This document shows, in pieces, positions 1 through 6,794 of a stretch of 33,538 nt of DNA. The stretch's first letter is position 1; each line of letters opens with the position of its first letter. Location: assembly GCA_036397815.1 (NCBI GenBank), contig DASWIE010000110.1, forward strand, positions 1 to 33,538, given 5' to 3'. Position numbers and translations under genes: made by a program. Below the pieces are notes generated by a model. The model was not told the DNA's origin. It was given only the letters and a program-made list of their open reading frames with translations, and did not search any database. Source of the stretch: DASQFY01 sp036397815. GTDB lineage: Bacteria > Chloroflexota > Limnocylindria > QHBO01.

Positions 1-2
1 AC

Positions 3-314
3 GCGGCGTGGTACGGCCATTGGGAGGACGCGGACGAGCTGCGGAGCCGCCTGGCGAGCCTCCGGTCCGCTCTGGACCAAGCCGGCCGCGATCCGGCGAC
101 GCTGGCCCTCACCGTCGGATTGGACGTGGCATTCCCCGCCCTCGCTCCCGATGCGCGGACGGACGGCGTGATCGCCGGCACGGCCCAGGAAGTGGCCGAG
201 GCCTTCCGCGCCTACGCCCAGGCCGGCTTCGAGGAGGTCATCTGCCACTGCGAGCCGGCGACGCCCGATGGCATGGCCGAGCTCGGCCGGGCCGCCGCCC
301 TCACCCGAGGCTAG
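3..314 (+). CDS. Luciferase-like (LLM class) flavin-dependent oxidoreductase, C-terminal part
   Basis: The reading frame is open from the window edge to the TAG at 312-314, giving about 103 residues of a C-terminus. The segment has a helix with RLASLRSALDQAGRDP, then LALTVGLDVAFP, a GTAQEVAEAFRAYAQAGFEEVICH stretch split by a short turn, and an AELGRAAALTRG end. This order (sugar-barrel helix, strand, 'G.p.eva.....y..aGf.e' helix, strand) is typical of the end of bacterial luciferase-like monooxygenases that use FMN or F420. The substrate cannot be inferred. The stop codon lies within a CTAG shared with the stop of the convergent gene on the other strand. Moderately confident in the family; the N-terminus is outside the window. 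Confidence 0.7.
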   Translation, partial: AAWYGHWEDADELRSRLASLRSALDQAGRDPATLALTVGLDVAFPALAPDARTDGVIAGTAQEVAEAFRAYAQAGFEEVICHCEPATPDGMAELGRAAALTRG

Positions 315-904
315 CGCGAGAAGACGACGTGGCGTCCGCCGCGTCGTCGGATGCGTGCCAGCACCGGGCCAACGATCCGGACGCCGCACACCGCACAGCG
401 TGACCAGCGTCCATCGCGTTCCAGGCGCACCCGGTGCTCGGGGACGATGACCCGCGCCGGCGGCAGGGCACGACGACGCAGGCGCAGCGCGACTCGACGC
501 TCCCTCCATGCGGCCTCCGCACCCGGCAATCCGAGTGCGCGAGCGTGGCGCAGCGACGACGGGTAGCGCGCCGACTCGCCCGCCAGCGCCGCGTGGTCCG
601 GGATGCCGTGGCGCCGGTAGAGATCGAAGGCGAGGGCGTAGAACGCGGCGTCGTGATGCGCGATCCGCCGCCGGCGACGGCGGGGTGTCGGGGCGAGCCA
701 GTGCGCCAGCTCGTGGAGGAGGGTCAGCCGCTGATCGAGCGCGTCGCTGCCGGCCACCAGCGAGATCGCATCGCTCGCGCGCCGCGTGACCCCCGACGAG
801 GTGGGGTGCCGGCGTCGGCGCCAGCCGAGATGCGGCTCCTGGCGCGAGGCGGCGGCGCACACGTCGGCGACCAGCGCCCGGGCCCAGTCCGGCGCCTCAG
901 CCAT
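311..904 (-). CDS. SprT-like putative zinc metallopeptidase (HExxH)
   Basis: A 197-residue protein with the motif LLHELAHWL near residue 66, a HExxH zinc-binding signature, followed by AHHDAAFYALAFDLYRRHG in which the histidines could supply the third zinc ligand. A C-terminal CAVCG pair and basic residues look like half of a zinc ribbon. This order resembles SprT-like or small actinobacterial-type metallohydrolases, but the family is not certain. It is very Arg-rich, with an RRRRRR run after the active site. The ATG at 904 lies inside the end of the upstream 120-residue gene (8-bp overlap), so the two are probably translated together. The stop shares CTAG with the convergent flavin enzyme gene. 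No signal peptide is visible, so it is probably cytoplasmic. Confidence 0.65.
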   Translation of the reverse strand: MAEAPDWARALVADVCAAASRQEPHLGWRRRRHPTSSGVTRRASDAISLVAGSDALDQRLTLLHELAHWLAPTPRRRRRRIAHHDAAFYALAFDLYRRHGIPDHAALAGESARYPSSLRHARALGLPGAEAAWRERRVALRLRRRALPPARVIVPEHRVRLERDGRWSRCAVCGVRIVGPVLARIRRRGGRHVVFSR

Positions 905-1259
905 CGGCCTGGGTCTTGGGCTTTGCCTGGGTCTTGGGCTTTGCCTCGGTCTTGGGCTTAGGCTCGGGCTCGGGCTTGGGCTCGGCGCGACGCTCGCGCA
1001 GGATGCGGCCGACCTCCACCACCCACGCGTCGAGATCAGGATCGGCGTATGACTCCTCGTCGTAGGTGAAGCCGATCATGTCCGCGCCATGTGCGTCCGC
1101 GTACTCCAGCGGGGTCTGCTCGCGGTACGGAAAGTGACGCCGGGCGAGCGCCTCGCGACCCCCGCTGGCCCTCGGCCGGTCGCCTGCCCCCAGGCGGGCA
1201 TCGTGGCGCTCCCGCCAGCGGCGAGTGAGGCGATCGAGCCGATCGCGCGGAGTGCCCAT
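897..1259 (-). CDS. Hypothetical protein with Lys/Pro/Thr repeat tail
   Basis: A 120-residue protein I do not recognise. The first 90 residues are charged and soluble, with the segment HFPYREQTPLEYADAHGADM followed by GFTYDEESYADPDLDAWVVEVGRILRERR. The last 30 residues are low complexity: AEPKPEPEPKP and then three KPKTQA/KPKTEA hexads encoded by an 18-bp tandem repeat. Such tails are usually disordered. The ATG at 1259 follows a TAGGCT box by 7 nt, suggesting a leaderless start. It overlaps the HExxH gene by 8 bp and probably heads a two-gene operon. A role in the same process as that protein is inference only. Confidence 0.6.
   Translation of the reverse strand: MGTPRDRLDRLTRRWRERHDARLGAGDRPRASGGREALARRHFPYREQTPLEYADAHGADMIGFTYDEESYADPDLDAWVVEVGRILRERRAEPKPEPEPKPKTEAKPKTQAKPKTQADG
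909..985 (-). repeat. 18-bp tandem repeat encoding a Lys-Pro-Lys-Thr tail
   Basis: The unit CTGGGTCTTGGGCTTTGC (plus strand) occurs at 909-926 and 927-944, with a third, diverged copy at 945-962. A shorter GGCTCGG-type repeat continues to about 985. On the minus strand it encodes KPKTQA/KPKTEA hexads and then Lys-Pro-Glu-Pro alternation in the 120-residue protein. Copy number may vary between strains. Confidence 0.85.
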
Positions 1260-1262
1260 CGG

Positions 1263-1295
1263 CGCTAGCCTAGCGCGCCGGCGAGCAGGCTAGCG
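1263..1295 (-). terminator. Hairpin at the 3' end of the MMPL gene
   Basis: CGCTAGCCT (1263-1271) and AGGCTAGCG (1287-1295) form a perfect 9-bp stem with a 15-nt, GC-rich loop. The stop codon of the MMPL gene (1290-1292) lies in one arm and the candidate -10 box of the next gene (1267-1272) in the other. There is no T-run, so intrinsic termination is uncertain. Confidence 0.5.
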
Positions 1296-3614
1296 GGCGG
1301 TGGCGCCTTCGGCGACCCCGTCGGTTGCGGCGCGGGCTGCGCCGGAGGCATCGGTCTGCATCGGTCCTTCGTAGAGTCCGAGCCGGGCGACAGCCCGTTG
1401 CAGGCCGCGCGGCGCCCACCAGTTGAGCGCGCCCATGACTCGCATGAAGGCCGGCACCAGGATGCCGCGCACGATGGTGGCGTCCACCAGGACGGCCAGC
1501 GCCATGGCGAAGCCCAGGGCCTTGATCATGACCACGTCGCCAAGGGCGAACGCGCCGAAGACGCCCACCATGATCAGCGCCGCCCCGGTGATGATCCCGC
1601 CCGTGACGCCGATCCCCTCGGCCACGGACCGATTGTTGTCGCCGGTGGCGACGTACCGCTCCCGGATCCGTGACAGCAGCAGGACCTCGTAGTCCATCGA
1701 GAGGCCGAACAGGATCGCGAACATGATGACCGGCGTGCTGGCGATCACTGTGCCACCCGCCTCGAAGCCGAGCAGGCTCGACAGGTTGCCGTCCTGGAAG
1801 ATCCAGACCAGCGCCCCGAACGAGGCGCTGATGGAGAGGAGGGACATGAGGACCGCCTTGACCGGCAGCAGGACCGATCCGAAGGTCAGGAACAGGACGA
1901 TGAAGGTGACGCCGATGACGATCGCAACCGCGACCGGGATCGCAGCGTCGAACGCAGCCAGGAAGTCGGAGGACTGCGAGGCGAGGCCCGCGGTCAGCAC
2001 CTGGGCACCCGTCGGAGCCTCGATCCCGCGCACCTCCTGGACGAAAGCGCGGCCGGCATCGGTGTCCGCGTCGATCCGGCTGGCCACCTGGAGACGCGTC
2101 GTGTCGTCGCTGATCCAGCCGCCGATGTAGTCGTTGAGCTCGGCCGGCCGCTCGTCGGCCGGGACCGTGAGCAGCGGCAGGTATTGCTCTGCCGTCATTC
2201 CCGGCGGAGGCGTGAGCAGGCTGTCGACCTGGGTCGCGCCGTCCACGCCTGCGAGGCGATCGGCGTAGGCCCCCAGGGCGGCTTGACGGTCAACGTCCAG
2301 CTCGCTGTCCGGGAACTGGAGCGCCACGATCACCGGATTGGAGTCGCCGCCCGGGAACTCGTCGCGCAGCACCTCGAACCCGGTCCGCGCCGAGCTTGGC
2401 GGCAGGTCGTCGAGGTTGCCGCCGGTCGACAGCTCGAGATGGAGGAAGGGCAGCCCGGCCAGCAGCAGGATTGCCAGTGCAGGCGCGGCCACCTGCAGCG
2501 GACGTCGCATCACGAAGCGGGCGATTCGCGACCAGACGCCGTGGCGCTGCTCGGCCGGTTCGTTGCCGCTGGCCGGTCGGATGAATGCCGGCAGCGGGAC
2601 GCGCAGCCGGTTGACGCGCGGGCCGAGCATGGCCAGCAGTGCCGGCAGCGCGGTCAGCCCGAAGAGGAGGGTCGAGACCACCACCAGCACACCACCGATG
2701 CCCATGCTGCGCAGGGCTGGAGCGGCGAAGACGATGAGCGCGGTCAGTCCGATGGCCACCGCGATCCCGGAGACGGCGACGGCCTTGCCGACGGTGGCCA
2801 TCATCCGCTCGATCGCGCGCTCGACGTCGTGGCCGGCGCGAAGCTCCTCGCGGAAGCGGCTGACCATGAAGAGCGAGTAGTCGATCGCCAGCGCCAGGCC
2901 GATCATGGTCGCGATGTTGGTCACGAAGATCGACATCTCGATCTGGCCCGCCGTGATCGAGATCGCCGCGAAGGCGGTGCCGAGCGCCATGCCGGCGATG
3001 AGCAGCGGCAGGCCCGCACCAACCACCGTGCCGAAGACGACGAGCAGGATGACGAGCGCGACCGGCAGGCTGATCAGCTCGGCCTGCAGCAGATCCCGCT
3101 CGATCGCCGCGTTGAACTGCTGCTGCAGGAGCGGCACGCCGGTGATGGTGGTCTCGATCCCGGCGGGCGGGTCGACCAGCGCGGCCAGCCGCTCCGCGTC
3201 GGCGGTCGCGTCCGCGCGATCCTGCGTCAGGTTGATGACCGCGAAGGTGGCGTGCCCGTCGTCGCTGATCAGGCTCGGATCCGGAACCGATCCGTAGGTG
3301 ACCACCGAGTCGACCGTCTCGTCCGCGGCCACCCGCTCCAGGCTGCCGGCGACCTTGTCCTGGAAAGTGGCCGACGCGGCGTCAGCGGCCTCGTCGCGGT
3401 AGATGACGAGCATCTGCTCTTGGCTGGCGCCGAAGCGCTCCTTGAGCAGCGCCTCGGCTCGTTCGGTCTGCGAGCCGGGGATCTCCCAGCCGCCCTGCGA
3501 CAGCTCGCCGCCCCAGCTGACGGCGGCCACGTTGATCGCGATCACGATCGCCAGCGCGGCCGGCACCAGCCAGCGTCGGAACCGATAGTCGAACCTGCCA
3601 AGGGCGGCGAACAC
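1290..3614 (-). CDS. MMPL/RND-family membrane exporter
   Basis: A 774-residue inner-membrane transporter of the RND superfamily, MMPL type, which uses the proton gradient to export lipids, drugs or other hydrophobic compounds. Two copies of the family motif are visible, ALAIDYSLFMVSRFREEL in the first half and FGLSMDYEVLLLSRIRERY in the second, each in a bundle of transmembrane helices. Two large external loops precede them, the usual two-fold pseudo-symmetry of 12 helices. I place the start at GTG 3614 because GGAGGT lies 7 nt upstream; ATG 3629 is in frame, adds five residues and has no Shine-Dalgarno. The gene is divergent from a tetR gene, and a promoter with an operator just downstream lies between them, so TetR repression of this exporter is likely. 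The substrate is unknown. Confidence 0.92.
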   Translation of the reverse strand: MFAALGRFDYRFRRWLVPAALAIVIAINVAAVSWGGELSQGGWEIPGSQTERAEALLKERFGASQEQMLVIYRDEAADAASATFQDKVAGSLERVAADETVDSVVTYGSVPDPSLISDDGHATFAVINLTQDRADATADAERLAALVDPPAGIETTITGVPLLQQQFNAAIERDLLQAELISLPVALVILLVVFGTVVGAGLPLLIAGMALGTAFAAISITAGQIEMSIFVTNIATMIGLALAIDYSLFMVSRFREELRAGHDVERAIERMMATVGKAVAVSGIAVAIGLTALIVFAAPALRSMGIGGVLVVVSTLLFGLTALPALLAMLGPRVNRLRVPLPAFIRPASGNEPAEQRHGVWSRIARFVMRRPLQVAAPALAILLLAGLPFLHLELSTGGNLDDLPPSSARTGFEVLRDEFPGGDSNPVIVALQFPDSELDVDRQAALGAYADRLAGVDGATQVDSLLTPPPGMTAEQYLPLLTVPADERPAELNDYIGGWISDDTTRLQVASRIDADTDAGRAFVQEVRGIEAPTGAQVLTAGLASQSSDFLAAFDAAIPVAVAIVIGVTFIVLFLTFGSVLLPVKAVLMSLLSISASFGALVWIFQDGNLSSLLGFEAGGTVIASTPVIMFAILFGLSMDYEVLLLSRIRERYVATGDNNRSVAEGIGVTGGIITGAALIMVGVFGAFALGDVVMIKALGFAMALAVLVDATIVRGILVPAFMRVMGALNWWAPRGLQRAVARLGLYEGPMQTDASGAARAATDGVAEGATAR

Positions 3615-3635
3615 GCGAGAGACCTCCATCCGATG

Positions 3636-3649
3636 TGAATGATCGTTCA
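3636..3649. promoter_or_regulatory. Putative TetR operator O1 (exporter side)
   Basis: TGAATGATCGTTCA is a near-perfect 14-bp palindrome (TGAAY-N4-GTTCA with one mismatched pair). It lies about 16 bp downstream of the exporter's -10 box, where a bound repressor would block transcription. A related palindrome lies at 3703-3716. Confidence 0.75.
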
Positions 3650-3665
3650 GTTCTGGTAGTCGCCA

Positions 3666-3694
3666 ATCTAGCGCTTGCGTAATCCCGGTGTCAA
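3666..3694 (-). promoter_or_regulatory. Sigma70-type promoter of the MMPL exporter gene
   Basis: Read on the minus strand, TTGACA (3694-3689), a 17-bp spacer and CTAGAT (3671-3666) form the best consensus promoter in the window. Transcription should start near 3659, giving a leader of about 45 nt to GTG 3614 that contains the operator at 3636-3649. Confidence 0.75.
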
Positions 3695-3703
3695 GCCCAG
3701 AAT
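3675..3703 (+). promoter_or_regulatory. Candidate promoter of tetR, probably leaderless
   Basis: TTGCGT (3675-3680), a 17-bp spacer and CAGAAT (3698-3703) lie 6 nt before the tetR ATG at 3710. Transcription would begin at or next to the start codon. The second palindrome (3703-3716) covers this start site, so TetR could repress itself. Confidence 0.5.
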
Positions 3704-3716
3704 GAACCGATGTTCA
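3703..3716. promoter_or_regulatory. Putative TetR operator O2 (autoregulatory)
   Basis: TGAACCGATGTTCA has perfect 5-bp arms TGAAC/GTTCA around a 4-bp spacer, the same layout as the site at 3636-3649. It spans the tetR start codon (3710-3712) and the predicted transcription start. Confidence 0.7.
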
Positions 3717-4339
3717 CCGTCAGCACCGACGCCGCGGTCGCCCGCGAGCCGGCGACCGCGCACGCAGCCGAGATGCGCGAGCGGATCATGGCCGGCGCGC
3801 AGCATGCCTTCGCGGCATCAGGCTACCGCGCCACCAGCGTGCCGGCCATCGCGCGCCAGTCCGGCGTCAGCGTGGGCCTCATCTACCGCTACTTCTCCAG
3901 CAAGGAGGAGCTGTTCCTGTCCGTCTGCCAGCAGAGCTCGGAGGCGCAGCTCAACGAGCTGGCCGCGCTGTTGGCCCAGATCCAAGATCCGCGCGCCCGC
4001 CTGCGCGCCGCCGTGGACCAGTTCGTCAGCTCGCTGACCAACGAGGGCTGGGGCGCGATCATGGTCCACGCCTGGGCCGAGGCGGACCGCAACCCTCGCC
4101 TGCGCGACCTGCTGGTGCGCGTCTTCGAGCAGCACCGCGGCTTCTCGGCGATGTTCATCCGCGAGGCCATCGCGCGCGGCGAGGCTCCGCCCGATACCGA
4201 CGTCGAGTCGCTCGCCCTGGCGGCCGCCCTGCTGTTGCACGGCGCCATCGCGCACCAGGCGGAGCGAGGGCCGAACTTCGATCCCGAGGGTGTCGCGCGC
4301 GCCATCACGACGGTGCTGGGACAGCAGCTGCTGGCCTGA
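3710..4339 (+). CDS. TetR/AcrR-family transcriptional regulator
   Basis: A 209-residue TetR-type repressor. After a 20-residue leader, the DNA-binding domain reads RIMAGAQHAFAASGYRATSVPAIARQSGVSVGLIYRYFSSKEELF; the turn-recognition helix SVGLIYRYFSSKE is the family hallmark. The remaining roughly 140 residues are the helical ligand-binding and dimerisation domain, which varies between members, so the inducer cannot be read. It is divergent from the MMPL exporter gene, and palindromes of the same form lie at both promoters. It therefore probably represses the exporter and itself, with release by an exported compound. ATG 3710 has no Shine-Dalgarno and fits a leaderless start. Confidence 0.9.
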   Translation: MFTVSTDAAVAREPATAHAAEMRERIMAGAQHAFAASGYRATSVPAIARQSGVSVGLIYRYFSSKEELFLSVCQQSSEAQLNELAALLAQIQDPRARLRAAVDQFVSSLTNEGWGAIMVHAWAEADRNPRLRDLLVRVFEQHRGFSAMFIREAIARGEAPPDTDVESLALAAALLLHGAIAHQAERGPNFDPEGVARAITTVLGQQLLA

Positions 4340-4624
4340 CCGCAAGACCTGCGTCGCGGGCGGCCGCGCCGAGGGCGCAGCACTCCGGGTGCTATACCTG
4401 TCCCCTTTCGGAGGGAACCGCGCTCCGGCAGTACTGGTGGTGCATAGGGAGACACCAGCAACGCCGTTCCAAGCGGCATGCAGCACTCAGCGTGCTGACG
4501 GCTGCATGCAGCCCTCACGTGCTGACGATGCGTACTGACGATGCCGCTATGGCTGCGTGCCGCGGCTCGTCCTGAACGGCAGCAGTTCGGTGACCGGTCG
4601 AGACCGCCTCGCTATCATCCGCGC
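4340..4624. other. Gene-free region with hairpins and short direct repeats
   Basis: I see no convincing gene here. It holds small hairpins: AGCAC-TCCGG-GTGCT (4379-4393), CAGCAC-TCAGC-GTGCTG (4481-4497, as CAGCAC/GTGCTG), and the perfect palindrome GGCTGCATGCAGCC (4500-4513). It also holds direct repeats GTGCTGACG (4492-4500, 4519-4527) and CTGACGATGC (4522-4531, 4535-4544). The first hairpin may end the tetR transcript; the rest may be an untranslated or regulatory region upstream of the MFS promoter. Confidence 0.6.
4590..4618 (+). promoter_or_regulatory. Candidate promoter of the MFS/GDPD operon
   Basis: GTGACC (4590-4595), a 17-bp spacer and TATCAT (4613-4618). The predicted start lies at the GTG at 4625, six nt beyond the -10 box, so the transcript would begin directly with the nine-codon mini-ORF. 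Confidence 0.55.
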
Positions 4625-4654
4625 GTGAGCGGCCGCGCGGGCACCCGAGCATGA
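4625..4654 (+). CDS. Nine-codon leader mini-ORF coupled to the MFS gene
   Basis: GTG at 4625 opens a reading frame encoding VSGRAGTRA and ends with a TGA at 4652-4654 that overlaps the MFS ATG (4651) as ATGA. The GTG is 6 nt downstream of TATCAT, the spacing seen for several likely leaderless genes here. Ribosomes loading on the leaderless end could translate this peptide and restart at the MFS ATG, which lacks its own Shine-Dalgarno. The peptide itself has no recognisable function. Expression is inference from spacing and overlap. Confidence 0.4.
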   Translation: MSGRAGTRA

Positions 4655-5994
4655 CCGTACTGGCGCCGGCCGGCTGGTGGCGCGGCCTGGGACGGCTGAC
4701 CCGCTCCGGCAGCCCGGTGGAGGGGCTCTCGTGGGCCCTCTACGACTTCGCCAACACGATCTTCAGCTTCGCGATCGTCAGCTTCGCGATGGGACCCTGG
4801 GCCACCCGCTTCCTGGGCGAGGCGAGCGGCACGTTCCTCTTCACCCTGGCGCTCAGCATTTCGGTGGCGGTCAACGCGGCGGTCTCACCGGTGCTCGGCG
4901 CCATGTCGGACCGCACCGGTGGGCGCAAGCGCTACCTGTTCGTCTTCACCGCGCTGTGCGTGGTGTCGACCCTGTTCATCGGCTTCGTCGACATCGGCCT
5001 GGGGCTATTCTTCTTCGCGATCGCCAACTTCGCGTTCCAGGCGGCCCTCATCTACTACGACGCCCTGCTCCCGGACGTCGCTCGCCCCGGCATGCTGGGC
5101 CGGCTTTCCGGCGTCGGCGTGGCGCTCGGCTATGTCGGAACGATCGTCTCCGGGCTGCTCTTCGGCCTGACCGTCACCGCCGATGGCGAGACGACGGCGG
5201 CCAGCTTCCTGCTCATCGGCTCGCTATTCGCGATCTTCGCCATCCCGATTTTCGCGATCGTCCACGAGCGCACCGCCGGAGGGCAGCGCTTCAGCGCCGT
5301 CGAGGCGCTGAGCTCCTGGTCGCAGGTGGCCGACACGATCCGCAACGCCCGGCGCTTCCCGGGCCTGATGCGGTTCATCGTCGGTCGCTTCTTCTACACC
5401 GACCCGATCAACACCGCGATCGCGGTCATGAGCCTGTTCGCCATCAACGCCATCGGCTTCAGCCAGACCGAGGCGCGCTTCGTGCTCATCGGCCTCACCG
5501 TCGCGGCGGTGGTTGCCTCCTTCGGCTGGGGCATGCTGGCCGATCGGATCGGTCCCAAGCGGACCCTGATGTGGGTGCTCGGCTCCTGGGCGGTGGGGCT
5601 CCTGATCGTGGGGCTGACGCTCGAGCGGCTGCCGTTCCTGGCGGCAGGCGCCATCCTGGGCTCCGGGCTGGGGGGCGTGGCGGTGACCGACCGGCTCCTG
5701 TTGCTGCGCCTGGCGCCACCGCCGCAGGTGGGCGAGATGTTCGGCCTCTACGGCCTCGCCGGGAAGGCGAGCGCCGTGGTCGGGCCGCTGCTGTACGGCG
5801 CCATCATCGGCCTTCTGCAACCATCGCTCGGGCGCGATGCCTACCGAATTGCGATCCTGAGCCTGCTGGTGCTGATGGTGGTCGGATTCCTGATCGTGCG
5901 GAAGGTTCCGGAGGGGCGGGAGCCTGAGGCGGAGTCCCCGCTGGCCGTACCCTTCGAGCCGGCCATCGTCCCGCCCGGCGAGGTGCCGCGATGA
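4651..5994 (+). CDS. MFS transporter, UMF1/Atg22-like family
   Basis: A 447-residue inner-membrane protein with about 12 hydrophobic helices. The opening LSWALYDFANTIFSFAIVSF is characteristic of the UMF1 (Atg22-like) branch of the major facilitator superfamily, whose N-terminal W-x-LYDFANT segment is highly conserved. The MFS loop between helices 2 and 3 reads GAMSDRTGGRKRYL, and its second-half counterpart is GMLADRIGPKRTL. Substrates of the family are poorly known; fungal relatives export amino acids from the vacuole. Its stop overlaps the start of the downstream glycerophosphodiesterase gene (ATGA), so uptake or release of a glycerophosphodiester or its product is possible, but this is context only. 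ATG 4651 itself overlaps the stop of the upstream mini-ORF. Confidence 0.88.
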   Translation: MTVLAPAGWWRGLGRLTRSGSPVEGLSWALYDFANTIFSFAIVSFAMGPWATRFLGEASGTFLFTLALSISVAVNAAVSPVLGAMSDRTGGRKRYLFVFTALCVVSTLFIGFVDIGLGLFFFAIANFAFQAALIYYDALLPDVARPGMLGRLSGVGVALGYVGTIVSGLLFGLTVTADGETTAASFLLIGSLFAIFAIPIFAIVHERTAGGQRFSAVEALSSWSQVADTIRNARRFPGLMRFIVGRFFYTDPINTAIAVMSLFAINAIGFSQTEARFVLIGLTVAAVVASFGWGMLADRIGPKRTLMWVLGSWAVGLLIVGLTLERLPFLAAGAILGSGLGGVAVTDRLLLLRLAPPPQVGEMFGLYGLAGKASAVVGPLLYGAIIGLLQPSLGRDAYRIAILSLLVLMVVGFLIVRKVPEGREPEAESPLAVPFEPAIVPPGEVPR

Positions 5995-6740
5995 CGGTCG
6001 TGGTCGCGCACCGGGGAGCATCGGCCCATGCGCCAGAGAACACGATGGACGCCTTCCGGCTGGCGGTCGAGATGGGAGCCGATGCGATCGAGCTGGACGT
6101 GCACCGGACCCAGGACGGGAAGCTGGCCGTGATCCACGACGACACGCTCGACCGCACGACCGATGCGACCGGCGCAATCTCGGAGCTGAAGATGGACGAG
6201 ATCCGCAAGGCCGACGCCGGCGCTCGCTTCGCGGCGCCGGACGGTTCCTTCCCGTTCGCCGGTCGCGGTCTGCAGGTACCGACCCTCGGCGAGGTCGTGG
6301 AGTGGCTGCCGGAGGGGATCGGCCTGGTGGTGGAGCTGAAGGCTCGGGGCGCGGTGGATGATTCGGTCGAGACGCTGCGCGACTCCGCCGTTCGCGCCGC
6401 AGGACTCGTCAGCGTGATCAGCTTCGACGAGGTCGCCATAGACCGGGCCCACGAGCTCGACCCCGAGCTGCCGACCGGCTACCTGCTGGTTCCGTCGCAG
6501 CCGTTCGAGCCCGCCATGCGCTGGGCGGTCGAGCGCGGCCACGTCGCGGTCCTGCCGTGGGATGGCGACTTTGGCATGGATCCGGCACCGATGCTGGCCC
6601 AGGCGCTGGCCTACGGGCGCCGAGTCGGCTGCTATGTCGTGAACGACCCGCAGCGCATGCAGCACCTCGCCGCCTACGGCGTCTGGGGCTTCGTCACCGA
6701 CGTTCCGGACGTGGCCCGCCAGGCGTTGGGCCCTCGCTAG
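5991..6740 (+). CDS. Glycerophosphodiester phosphodiesterase
   Basis: A 249-residue GDPD-family enzyme that hydrolyses glycerophosphodiesters to glycerol 3-phosphate and an alcohol, in a TIM-barrel fold with a metal ion. The signature HRGASAHAPENT starts at residue 7 (catalytic His 7; Arg 8 and Glu 16 nearby). It is followed by ELDVHRTQDGKLAVIHDDTLDRTT with metal/acid residues Glu 34 and Asp 36 and the second catalytic His 49. VPTLGEVVEWL and VELKAR are further family motifs, and the end has GFVTDVPD. No signal peptide is visible, so it is probably cytoplasmic like UgpQ. The ATG overlaps the MFS stop by 4 nt, indicating translational coupling. A strong hairpin follows the stop. Confidence 0.93.
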   Translation: MTVVVAHRGASAHAPENTMDAFRLAVEMGADAIELDVHRTQDGKLAVIHDDTLDRTTDATGAISELKMDEIRKADAGARFAAPDGSFPFAGRGLQVPTLGEVVEWLPEGIGLVVELKARGAVDDSVETLRDSAVRAAGLVSVISFDEVAIDRAHELDPELPTGYLLVPSQPFEPAMRWAVERGHVAVLPWDGDFGMDPAPMLAQALAYGRRVGCYVVNDPQRMQHLAAYGVWGFVTDVPDVARQALGPR

Positions 6741-6752
6741 GCATAGACCGAT

Positions 6753-6783
6753 GGGGTCGCGCCGCGGGCTGCGGCACGACCCC
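6753..6783. terminator. Strong hairpin between convergent genes
   Basis: GGGGTCG (6753-6759) pairs with CGACCCC (6777-6783). After one mismatch an inner stem GCCGC/GCGGC closes a GGGCT loop, making 12 paired bases. It lies 12 bp after the GDPD stop and 11 bp before the ACT gene stop, and probably ends transcription from both sides. There is no T-run on either strand. Confidence 0.65.
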
Positions 6784-6794
6784 TCGTGCCTGGT

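Noticed and set aside
909..985. CRISPR-like array
   Set aside because: The 18-bp units are directly adjacent without spacers and encode a protein tail; it is a coding tandem repeat.
2184..3638. 484-codon open frame on the plus strand
   Set aside because: It is antisense to the MMPL gene, rich in Arg/His/Gln/Asp with no family motif, and is a typical high-GC shadow frame of a well-supported gene.
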